Under the pieces are notes generated by a model. It was not told the DNA's origin. It ran no database searches and saw only the letters and a program-made list of their open reading frames with translations. Positions 5,414 through 11,261 of a stretch of 11,261 nt of DNA are shown here, in pieces. The position numbers were made by a program, and so were the translations under genes. Each line of letters opens with the position of its first letter. Positions within the stretch are counted from its first letter, which is position 1. The DNA comes from an uncultured Rhodovulum sp. (lineage in GTDB: Bacteria > Pseudomonadota > Alphaproteobacteria > Rhodobacterales > Rhodobacteraceae). The stretch is from NCBI GenBank assembly GCA_946221765.1, contig CAMIMK010000074.1, forward strand, positions 1 through 11,261, read 5' to 3'.

Positions 5414-6749
5414 TCCGGCCGGACCGTCCGGCCGCACCGCTCCGGCTACGGCCATCACCCATGGCCGCATTCTCGCCATCGCCCTGCCGATCGTCGCGTC
5501 CAATGCGACGATCCCCCTGCTCGGCGTCGTGGACACCGCCATCATCGGCCAGCTCGGCCAGGCGGCGGCGATCGGCGCGGTCGGCCTCGGCGCGGTGATC
5601 CTGTCGAGCCTCTACTGGATCCTGAGCTTCCTGCGCATGGCGACGACCGGCCTTGCGGCCCAGGCGCGGGGGGCCGGCGACACGGCGGAATCCTCGGCCC
5701 TGCTCATGCGCGGCCTCGTCCTGGCCGCGGCCGCCGGCCTCGGCTTCATCCTGCTGCAGGGGCCGCTCATCGCCGGGGCGCTGCGCCTCGCCCCCGCTTC
5801 GCCGGAAGCCGAGGCGCTCGCCCGCAGCTATCTCGGGATCCGCATCTGGGGGGCGCCGGCGACGATCGCGGGCTATGCCGTGACCGGCTGGCTGATCGCG
5901 GCCGAACGCACCCGCGCCGTGCTGGCCCTGCAACTCGCCACGAATCTCCTCAACGTCCTTCTCTCGGTCGGCTTCGTCCTCGGCCTCGGCTGGGGCGTGC
6001 CGGGGGTGGCCGGGGCGACGCTCCTCGCGGAATGGGCAGGCCTCGCCCTCGGCCTCTGGCTGTGCCGGGATGCCCTTGCAGGACCGGGCTGGCGCGACCG
6101 TGCCCGCCTGCTCGCCCCCGACCGCCTGCGACGGATGGCGGGGGTCAGTGGCGACATCCTGGTGCGCTCGGTCGTGCTGCAGGGCAGCTTCACCGCCTTC
6201 GTCTTCCTGGCCGCGGGCCTCGGCGACGTGACGCTCGCGGCGAACCAGATCCTGCTCCAGTTCCTGTCGGTGACGGCCTATGCCCTCGACGGCTTCGCCT
6301 TCGCGGCCGAATCGCTCGTCGGCCAGGCGGTCGGGGCCGGCCGCCGCGACGCGCTGCGCCGGACCGTCCTGCTCACCTGCAGCTGGGGCGGGATCGGCGC
6401 CCTGGTGCTGTCGCTCGCCTTCGCCCTCATCGGTCCGGCCTGCATCGCGCTGATGACCACCGCCCCGGACGTGCAGGCCGCGGCGCGGGCCGACCTGCCC
6501 TGGCTCATCCTTGCCCCGCTTGCCGGCGTGGGGGCCTGGATGCTCGACGGGATCTTCATCGGAGCGACCAGGACCCGCGAGATGCGCAATGCCATGCTCC
6601 TCTCGGTTGCAGGCTACGCAGCCGTTCTGGCGGTGTTTCTTCCGGTCCTCGGGAACAATGGACTATGGTTAGCATTAACTTTCCTCAACCTTGCCCGGGC
6701 AGTCACACTCGGCATACTTTATCCCAAGCTCGAAGCGGGGCTCGCCTGA
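5397..6749 (+). CDS. MATE family efflux transporter, DinF type
   Basis: A 450-residue inner-membrane multidrug and toxic-compound extrusion transporter, which uses an H+ or Na+ gradient to expel organic compounds. The length and about twelve hydrophobic segments are normal for MATE. The first span ALPIVASNATIPLLGVVDTA carries Pro31 and Asp46; an Asp at this place is the proton/cation-coupling residue in DinF-type transporters. GQLGQAAAIGAVGLG and the repeat-like second half (NQILLQFLSVTAYALDGFAFAAESLVGQAVGAG) fit the DinF branch. Two adjacent ATG codons (5397, 5400) are possible starts, both inside the end of the preceding thioesterase gene, so translation is probably coupled. The last 30 codons switch to rare A/T-rich codons (CTA, TTA, TTA, ACA, ATA), unlike the rest, perhaps because a promoter for the RTX gene is embedded there. 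The transported compound is unknown. Confidence 0.92.
   Translation: MMASPDPAGPSGRTAPATAITHGRILAIALPIVASNATIPLLGVVDTAIIGQLGQAAAIGAVGLGAVILSSLYWILSFLRMATTGLAAQARGAGDTAESSALLMRGLVLAAAAGLGFILLQGPLIAGALRLAPASPEAEALARSYLGIRIWGAPATIAGYAVTGWLIAAERTRAVLALQLATNLLNVLLSVGFVLGLGWGVPGVAGATLLAEWAGLALGLWLCRDALAGPGWRDRARLLAPDRLRRMAGVSGDILVRSVVLQGSFTAFVFLAAGLGDVTLAANQILLQFLSVTAYALDGFAFAAESLVGQAVGAGRRDALRRTVLLTCSWGGIGALVLSLAFALIGPACIALMTTAPDVQAAARADLPWLILAPLAGVGAWMLDGIFIGATRTREMRNAMLLSVAGYAAVLAVFLPVLGNNGLWLALTFLNLARAVTLGILYPKLEAGLA
6691..6720 (+). promoter_or_regulatory. Weak candidate promoter for the RTX gene
   Basis: Inside the unusually AT-rich 3' end of the MATE gene, TTGCCC (6691-6696) and TACTTT (6715-6720) sit 18 bp apart. 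The match to sigma-70 consensus is only 4/6 and 3/6, but the local fall in GC and the rare codons support a regulatory function. Between here and the RTX start, a 7-bp stem-loop (6810-6816 with 6821-6827) lies just upstream of the ribosome-binding site GGAGA (6836-6840). Confidence 0.25.
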
Positions 6750-6849
6750 TGGTGGAATGGCCCCTGGGTCGAGCATCGGCTGCGCGTGTCCTGCACGAGC
6801 CAATAACGCCCTCCACGAATGTGGGGGCACATGGTGGAGAAAAAGACAG

Positions 6850-7623
6850 ATGCTCAAGAATGGTACTGCAGGGGAAGACGAGATCATCGGCGGCAGCGGC
6901 GCGGACCGGCTCTATGGCAAGGGCGGTGACGACGAGATCAAGGGCCGTGCCGGCGACGATCGCCTCTATGGCGCGGCCGGCGAGGACGAGCTTTACGGCG
7001 GCGACGGCAACGACCGGCTCTATGGCGGCACCCAGGACGACGAGCTCGACGGCGGCCGTGGCCACGATCGCATCTATGGCGGCGACGGCAATGACGAGAT
7101 CGACGGCGGCGACGGCAATGACCGCACCTACGGCGGCAATGGCAACGACGAGATCGATGCCGACAGCGGCAACGACAGCCTGAGCGGCGGCTCGGGCCGC
7201 GACGCGCTCGATGGTGGCAACGGCAACGACGTGATCGATGCCGGCTCCGGCAGCGACCGGCTCGATGGCGACCTCGGGGCCGACCGGCTGTATGGCAAGG
7301 CCGGGAACGACCGCCTCGAGGGGGGCGCGGGCAGCGACACGCTCTCCGGTGGCTCGGGCTCGGACATCTTCGTATTTGGCGCTTTCGACGATGACGATGA
7401 TGACGACGACAGCCCCTTCTATGGCGGCAACGACGTCATCACGGCCTTCGAGCACGGCAAGGACCAGCTCGATGTCCGCAGCTATGACTACACCTTCGCG
7501 CAGGTGATCGCGCGCGGGGTGCAGCAGGGCGACAACGTGAAGTTCACCCTGGTGCCGGGCGATACCGTGACCATCAAGGACGCCGAGCTGAGCGACTTCA
7601 CCGCCAGCGACTTCCTGCTCTGA
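6850..7623 (+). CDS. Small RTX (calcium-binding beta-roll) protein
   Basis: A 258-residue acidic protein made almost wholly of RTX nonapeptides (GGxGxDxUx), which fold into a Ca2+-filled parallel beta-roll after export. Nineteen contiguous units run from residue 6 to 176. They are followed by eight consecutive Asp (180-187) and a C-terminal cap with FEHGKDQLDVRSYD, then LVPGDTVTIKDAEL and the end TASDFLL. That cap-plus-hydrophobic end is typical of type I secretion substrates, and no Sec signal peptide is present. The ATG at 6850 has a ribosome-binding site GGAGA nine nt upstream; the open frame to 6691 overlaps the MATE gene and is not used. No catalytic or adhesin domain is seen, so it is a bare beta-roll. 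In units 1-11 the residue after the Ca-binding Asp alternates strictly Glu/Arg. No ABC exporter or membrane-fusion gene is nearby; export would rely on a system elsewhere. It is followed after 2 nt by the CX9C protein gene. Its function is unknown. Confidence 0.88.
   Translation: MLKNGTAGEDEIIGGSGADRLYGKGGDDEIKGRAGDDRLYGAAGEDELYGGDGNDRLYGGTQDDELDGGRGHDRIYGGDGNDEIDGGDGNDRTYGGNGNDEIDADSGNDSLSGGSGRDALDGGNGNDVIDAGSGSDRLDGDLGADRLYGKAGNDRLEGGAGSDTLSGGSGSDIFVFGAFDDDDDDDDSPFYGGNDVITAFEHGKDQLDVRSYDYTFAQVIARGVQQGDNVKFTLVPGDTVTIKDAELSDFTASDFLL
6865..7377 (+). repeat. Tandem 27-bp RTX nonapeptide repeats (19 units)
   Basis: Nineteen in-frame 27-bp units encode the nonapeptides. In the first eleven units a 54-bp higher-order period is visible, because units ending in DE[IL] alternate with units containing DR[LIT]Y. 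Units 12-19 lose the alternation. The repeats also open a long antisense frame rich in Ala, Val and Ile, which is a by-product of this composition and not a gene. Confidence 0.9.
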
Positions 7624-7625
7624 AG

Positions 7626-7946
7626 ATGCGGTCCGCCCCGGTCCTTGCCGTCCTGCTTCTCGCGGCGGGCACGGCCGGGGCGGACCCGCGCATGGCACCG
7701 CCCCCCTGCCGCGAGACCCGGCTCGGCACCGTGGTCTGCCCCGGCCCGACCCGGCCCCAGCCCCGCCCGCCGGGCACGGCCTCGGAGGTTCCCTGGGTGC
7801 GTCCCGCCCCCGGCGCCCGGCCGGAGGGACCGCCGCCGATGGTCCGGCGCAGCCGTCTCGGCCTCGGCAAGCAACCCGGGCTTGGCGACAGCATGCCCGC
7901 CGGCACACCCTGCCGCCAGACCCGCCTCGGCGACCTTCGCTGCTGA
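7626..7946 (+). CDS. Small Sec-exported proline-rich protein with two CX9C motifs
   Basis: A 106-residue protein that I cannot assign to a named family. Residues 1-19 form a clear Sec signal peptide (MRSAPVLAVLLLAAGTAGA, cut before DP). The mature part is Pro/Arg/Gly-rich and basic, with exactly four Cys in two copies of one 11-residue cassette, C-R-[EQ]-T-R-L-G-[TD]-[VL]-[VR]-C. One copy is at 28-38 and the other forms the very C-terminus (96-106). A degenerate SRLGLG (76-81) lies between. The spacing suggests two disulfide hairpins formed in the periplasm. The ATG is 2 nt after the RTX stop, with only a GAAG before it, so it is likely co-translated with the RTX gene. Third positions are strongly GC, as in real genes here. 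It could bind the outer membrane, the envelope or the RTX protein, but there is no direct evidence. It is convergent with the 5'-nucleotidase gene, 22 nt away. Confidence 0.75.
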   Translation: MRSAPVLAVLLLAAGTAGADPRMAPPPCRETRLGTVVCPGPTRPQPRPPGTASEVPWVRPAPGARPEGPPPMVRRSRLGLGKQPGLGDSMPAGTPCRQTRLGDLRC

Positions 7947-7968
7947 CGGATCCCACGCGGCCGGAGGA

Positions 7969-9576
7969 TCACTGCACGAGGCGGATGCGCCCCTCGCTGA
8001 CCGGTGCATACTCCGGGTGCCTGGCCAGATAGTCCGCCAGCACGTCTTCCAGATTCGGGCCGAAGTCATAGGCGTTGGTCGCCGCGTCCCGCAGGCTCGC
8101 ATAGCCGTCGCCGCCCGAGCGCATGAAATTGTTGGAGACGACCGTGTAGACCATCGCCGGGTCCAGCGGCTGCCAGCCGTCCTTGCCGGCCACCTCGACG
8201 GAAACCACCCGCGCCCCCGCGGGCTTTGCCGCATCCCAGGTGACGCGCAAGCCCGCCACCTGCGGGAAGCGCCCGCCCCCCTCCTCGACCTGGCTGAAGC
8301 CGTTCTCCAGCGCCGCCCGCAGTGCCGATCCGGGCAGGTTGAAGGTCGAGAGCGTGTTCTGGAACGGCAGCACCGCCAGCACGTCGCCCTTCGTCACCTC
8401 GCCCGCGCCGATCGAGGCCCGCAGGCCGCCGCCATTCTGGAGCGCGATCGTGACGCCCTGGCTTTTCACCCGGTCGAGCATCGCATCGGCGACGAGGTTC
8501 CCCATCGCGCATTCCCCCGTCCGGCAGCTCTCGCGGCTGCCGTCGATGTCGGTGGCGACGGACCCGACCCGCTCGGCCTTCAGCGACTCGATCGGCGCGC
8601 CGAGCTCCCCGATCCGCTTCAGGATCTCGGGGTCCGGCACCACCGCGGCATCGAGCGGCTGGGTGTCGCCCCTCACCTCCGTCACCCGGCCCGCATCGTC
8701 GAAGGTCACGACGGCATGGCCGAGATAGCGGGTATAGGCTCCGGCCGAGACGACCGGCACCCGCGCCCCGTCCGGCCCCGTCACCCAGTGCGGATAGCGG
8801 AAGGGTGCGTCCGGGTTCGCGTTCGAGAAGAGCGTATGGGTATGCCCCCCGACGATCAGGTCGATCCCCGGGACCGCCTCGGCCAGCCGGATGTCCGCCG
8901 GGGCGCCGAGATGGCTGAGGACGATCACCTTGTCGACGCCCTCGGCCGTGAGGCCGGCGATGTCCGCCGCCACCGTCTGCGCGGGATCGCCGAAGGTGAC
9001 ACCCGGCCCGGGCGACGAGATTTCCGGCGTCTCCGGCGTGGTCGCCGCGACGATGCCGACCCGCGTGCCCCCCACCTCGAGCACCAGCGGCTTGGACAGC
9101 TGGCCCGCCAGCGCCGCATCGCCCGAGGCATCGACACTCCCCGACAGCAGCGGCGCCTGCAGCGTGTCGGCGAAGCGGGTCAGTGCCTCGTCGCCGAGAT
9201 CGAACTCGTGGTTGCCGAGCGCCATGGCGTCGAAGCCGATCCGGTTCATCATCTCGGCCTCGACCTGGCCGGAATAGGCGGTGAAGAACAGCGATCCCTG
9301 GAACTGGTCACCCGCGTCGAGCAGGATCACCGGCTCGGTCCCGGCCGCCCGGCGGGCGGCATCGACCGCGGTCTTGAGCCGGGCCGACCCGCCGAAGCAG
9401 GCGCCCTTCGCCTCGTCCTCGCCGCTGCAGGTCGAATCGGTCTTGGTCACCGACTGGATGCGGCTGTGGGTGTCGTTCACATGCAGGACATGCAGGGTGA
9501 AGGCCTGGGCCGCCGGAGCGGCCAGCCCCAGCGCCAAGGCCATGAGCGATGCAGCGAAACGGGAGCGGAACGGCAT
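7969..9576 (-). CDS. Periplasmic 5'-nucleotidase (UshA-like metallophosphatase)
   Basis: A 535-residue two-domain 5'-nucleotidase that dephosphorylates nucleotides or UDP-sugars in the periplasm. Residues 1-25 are a Sec signal peptide (cut after AAQA). The N-terminal calcineurin-like domain holds the bimetal ligands and catalytic dyad: N34-D35-T-H37, G89-D90-Q, G121-N-H123-E-F-D126, S221-H222 and G243-G-H245-T-H247. The C-terminal nucleotide-binding domain has C351-x4-C356-AMGNLVADA, NGGGLR (381-386) and NNFMRSGGDGY (482-492), where F484 would stack on the base. Two extra cysteines (C50, C60) sit in an insertion near the N-terminus and may form a disulfide. A good ribosome-binding site (GGAGG, 6 nt before the ATG) fixes the start. 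It lies 109 nt downstream of the ornithine-cyclodeaminase-like gene on the same strand, so it may be in that operon or have its own promoter; no clear one is visible. Confidence 0.93.
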   Translation of the reverse strand: MPFRSRFAASLMALALGLAAPAAQAFTLHVLHVNDTHSRIQSVTKTDSTCSGEDEAKGACFGGSARLKTAVDAARRAAGTEPVILLDAGDQFQGSLFFTAYSGQVEAEMMNRIGFDAMALGNHEFDLGDEALTRFADTLQAPLLSGSVDASGDAALAGQLSKPLVLEVGGTRVGIVAATTPETPEISSPGPGVTFGDPAQTVAADIAGLTAEGVDKVIVLSHLGAPADIRLAEAVPGIDLIVGGHTHTLFSNANPDAPFRYPHWVTGPDGARVPVVSAGAYTRYLGHAVVTFDDAGRVTEVRGDTQPLDAAVVPDPEILKRIGELGAPIESLKAERVGSVATDIDGSRESCRTGECAMGNLVADAMLDRVKSQGVTIALQNGGGLRASIGAGEVTKGDVLAVLPFQNTLSTFNLPGSALRAALENGFSQVEEGGGRFPQVAGLRVTWDAAKPAGARVVSVEVAGKDGWQPLDPAMVYTVVSNNFMRSGGDGYASLRDAATNAYDFGPNLEDVLADYLARHPEYAPVSEGRIRLVQ

Positions 9577-9685
9577 GGAAGCCTCCGGGGAGCGGCTTGC
9601 GGGGAAGCCTGACCATGCCGGCCCGGGCTGCCGGGTTCAACCCTTCGTGTGCCTCGCGGAATGGCCCCTGCCCCGGCGCCGCCCC

Positions 9686-10606
9686 TCAGGCGAGGGCGGC
9701 GAGGATCGCGCGGGCAGTCATCAGGTCGAGATGGGCGCCGCCGCCGTTCTTGAAGAGCGTGATCTCGGCCCAGGACCGCCGCCCCGCGGTCCCGGCCACC
9801 ACCTCGTAGAGATCGCCCGCCACGTCGCCGGGCGAGATCACGCCGCGGGCGATCGGGTCGCGAAGCTCGCCGATATGGCCGAGCGTGGTCTCGCGGCTGT
9901 CGACGAAGAGTCGCGACCGGGTCAGCGCCAGGTCGTCCGCCTCGCGCATGTCGGCGCGGTAGGCCCCGATCAGGTCGAGATGCTGCCCGTCGCGGAACCA
10001 GGCGCCGCTGAGGACCGGGGCGGTGCTCATCGTCGCGGTCGCCACGATGTCGGCCGCGCCCACGGCGGCGGCGAGGTCGGTCGCGACCTCGGCGCCGCTG
10101 CGGTCCGCCAGCGCCTGCGCCCGCGCCTCGGTCCGGTTCCAGATCGCGACCTGGATGCCGGGAAATCCCGCGCGATAGGCACTTACCAGCGATTCCGCCA
10201 GCGCCCCGGCCCCGAGGATCAGCAGCCGGCGCGAATCCGGCCGCGCCAGCAGCCGCGCGCCGAGGAGCGAATCCGCCGCCGTCTTCCAATAGGTGACGAG
10301 CGCGCTGTCGAGCACCGCCTCGACCGCGCCCGTCTCACCGTCGAAAAGGACGAACGCGCCCTGCACCGCCGGCCGCCCGCGCGCGGGGTTGTCCGGCATC
10401 ACGGTGACCGACTTCACCCCCACCCCCAGGCCCTCGACCCAGGCGGACCGCGACAGGAGCGTGTCCGGCCCGCAGCGCAGGAAGGTATCCTCGATGCCCG
10501 CCAGCGCCCGGCGATGCCCGGCCGCGAGCGCGGCGGTCATCGTCAGCCAGTCGAGGCGCCCCTCCGCATCCGCCGCGGTGATGTAGGGAACGACCGGTCG
10601 TGTCAT
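9686..10606 (-). CDS. Ornithine cyclodeaminase / mu-crystallin family protein
   Basis: A 306-residue NAD(P)-dependent cytoplasmic enzyme of the ornithine cyclodeaminase/mu-crystallin superfamily. Visible features are the substrate-binding Lys in GVGVKSV (K65), TYWKTAADSLLGARLLARPDS (105-125), the Rossmann dinucleotide site LGAGALAESL (131-140) followed by IWNRTEARA, the segment DLIGAYRADMREADD (211-225) and the C-terminal FKNGGGAHLDLMTA (285-298). The superfamily also contains alanine dehydrogenases, ketimine and pyrroline-2-carboxylate reductases and iminosuccinate reductase, and the AYRADMREAD form suggests a reductase more than a true ornithine cyclodeaminase. The open frame continues to 10726 inside the aminotransferase gene; the ATG at 10606, 22 nt after that gene's stop and behind a G-rich site, is the sensible start. 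The pairing with an aminotransferase suggests imino/keto-acid chemistry. The exact substrate is not determinable. Confidence 0.88.
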   Translation of the reverse strand: MTRPVVPYITAADAEGRLDWLTMTAALAAGHRRALAGIEDTFLRCGPDTLLSRSAWVEGLGVGVKSVTVMPDNPARGRPAVQGAFVLFDGETGAVEAVLDSALVTYWKTAADSLLGARLLARPDSRRLLILGAGALAESLVSAYRAGFPGIQVAIWNRTEARAQALADRSGAEVATDLAAAVGAADIVATATMSTAPVLSGAWFRDGQHLDLIGAYRADMREADDLALTRSRLFVDSRETTLGHIGELRDPIARGVISPGDVAGDLYEVVAGTAGRRSWAEITLFKNGGGAHLDLMTARAILAALA

Positions 10607-10628
10607 CCGCGATGCCCCCCGCGGGCCG

Positions 10629-11261
10629 TCACATGCCCACGGCGGCAATCGCCTTGGCGAGCGCATCCATGTCGCGCGGCAGCCCGGCGATGTTGATCCG
10701 CCCGGTGCCCACCATGTAGATGCCATGGTCCTTGCGCAGCGCCTCGACCTTCTCGGCGGTGCCGCCGAGCTGGGTGAACATGCCCCGGTGCTCCGCGATA
10801 TAGTCGAAACGGTCCGAGTTCGTCGCCCGGCGCAGCGCCTCCGCCAGCTGCCGGCGCAGCTCGAGCATGTTCAGCCGCATCTCCTCCAGCTCGGCCTGCC
10901 AGTCGGCACGCAGGGCCGGGTCCGACAGGATGATCGAGACGACCTTGGCGCCATGGTCCGGCGGGAAGGAGAAGTTGAGGCGGTTCAGGTTTCCGAGATT
11001 GCCCTCGGCGATCCTGGCCGCAGCCGCGTCCTTCGCCACCACGAAGGCCGCCCCGACCCGGTCGCGATAGAGCCCGAAGTTCTTCGAGCAGCTCGACCCG
11101 ACAAAGCTCTCGGGAAGCCCGGCGACCATGTGCCGCAGGCCCGCGACATCGGCGTCGAGCCCGTCCCCGAAGCCCTGATAGGCGAGGTCGATGAAGGGGA
11201 TCACGCCACGCGCCGCGAAATCCTCGGTCAGCGCCTTCCATTCCTCGAGGCTCAGATTCGC
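10629..11261 (-). CDS. Aromatic/aspartate-type aminotransferase, C-terminal part (5' end outside the window)
   Basis: The last 210 residues of a fold-type I, PLP-dependent aminotransferase (AspC/TyrB family, about 395 residues when complete), which moves amino groups between aspartate or aromatic amino acids and 2-oxo acids. The frame is open to the window edge, so the start is missing. Numbering from the first visible residue, D25 and Y28 in FIDLAYQGFGDG match AspC D222 and Y225 (pyridine N and O3'). K60 in SSCSKNFGLYRDRVG is the Schiff-base Lys, R68 the phosphate-binding Arg (AspC R266), and R188 in GTGRINIAGL the carboxylate-binding Arg (AspC R386). All expected active-site residues are present. 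Aromatic versus aspartate preference cannot be read with confidence. The downstream ornithine-cyclodeaminase-like gene begins 22 nt after the stop, suggesting an operon. Confidence 0.93.
   Translation of the reverse strand, partial: ANLSLEEWKALTEDFAARGVIPFIDLAYQGFGDGLDADVAGLRHMVAGLPESFVGSSCSKNFGLYRDRVGAAFVVAKDAAAARIAEGNLGNLNRLNFSFPPDHGAKVVSIILSDPALRADWQAELEEMRLNMLELRRQLAEALRRATNSDRFDYIAEHRGMFTQLGGTAEKVEALRKDHGIYMVGTGRINIAGLPRDMDALAKAIAAVGM

Noticed and set aside
6703..7956. A 417-codon antisense frame over the RTX gene with a hydrophobic Ala/Val/Ile repeat
   Set aside because: It mirrors the GC-rich 27-bp RTX repeats. The sense strand encodes a coherent RTX protein with a ribosome-binding site, so the antisense frame is a composition artefact.
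7949..7970. A short inverted repeat GATCC/GGATC between the convergent small-protein and 5'-nucleotidase genes
   Set aside because: Five-bp arms around a 12-nt loop with no T-run are too weak to call a bidirectional terminator.
7645..9612. A 655-codon plus-strand frame over the 5'-nucleotidase
   Set aside because: It lies antisense to a gene with a signal peptide and all metal-binding motifs. It is His/Arg-rich without any domain, as expected from the high GC content.
6754..9670. A 13-bp identical string GGAATGGCCCCTG in two gaps (6754-6766 and 9658-9670)
   Set aside because: One match of this length is about what chance gives in 11 kb, and the flanks do not match.

Overview
The window is very GC-rich, densely coded DNA with short gaps and strong G/C preference at third codon positions. 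The protein types (a short FadL-type porin with an N-terminus of the form GGLDQSGQPVTALF, a coupled thioesterase pair with a DinF-type MATE exporter, and an ornithine-cyclodeaminase-like protein carrying DMREAD) suggest an alphaproteobacterium, most likely of the order Rhodobacterales. That placement is recalled from families, not from a search. It reads as chromosomal DNA: no transposase, integrase, phage gene, tRNA, rRNA or CRISPR array was found.

Layout. (1) 1-2148: a membrane PAP2 phosphatase on the minus strand, divergent from a FadL/TodX-type outer-membrane transporter. An AT-rich gap between them holds a perfect 7+7 bp inverted repeat and a good -35 element. (2) 2149-3327: a small antibiotic-biosynthesis-monooxygenase (ABM) domain protein (+), facing an unrecognised 138-residue protein (-), with a clear minus-strand intrinsic terminator between them. 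(3) 3561-6749: a stand-alone 3-oxoadipate enol-lactonase (pcaD), then a tight operon of two paralogous hotdog thioesterases and a DinF-type MATE exporter whose reading frames overlap. (4) 6850-7946: a 258-residue RTX beta-roll protein, followed after 2 nt by a small Sec-exported, proline-rich protein with two copies of a CX9C motif. (5) 7969-11261, minus strand: the C-terminal half of an aromatic/aspartate-type aminotransferase, an ornithine-cyclodeaminase/mu-crystallin family enzyme and a periplasmic 5'-nucleotidase.

How the genes may work together (inference). The porin, pcaD, thioesterases and exporter point to handling of hydrophobic or aromatic acids and their CoA esters. The aminotransferase and ornithine-cyclodeaminase-like gene look like a transcribed pair acting on keto/imino acids, and the 5'-nucleotidase would salvage phosphate and nucleosides in the periplasm. 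Most of this is ordinary chromosomal content.

The least ordinary part is the RTX/CX9C gene pair. The RTX protein shows strict Glu/Arg alternation over eleven consecutive nonapeptides, which would put a glutamate ladder on one face of the beta-roll and an arginine ladder on the other. Its partner is a small secreted protein with duplicated cysteine cassettes. I found no complete undescribed system that I could defend; this pair is the best candidate for one.
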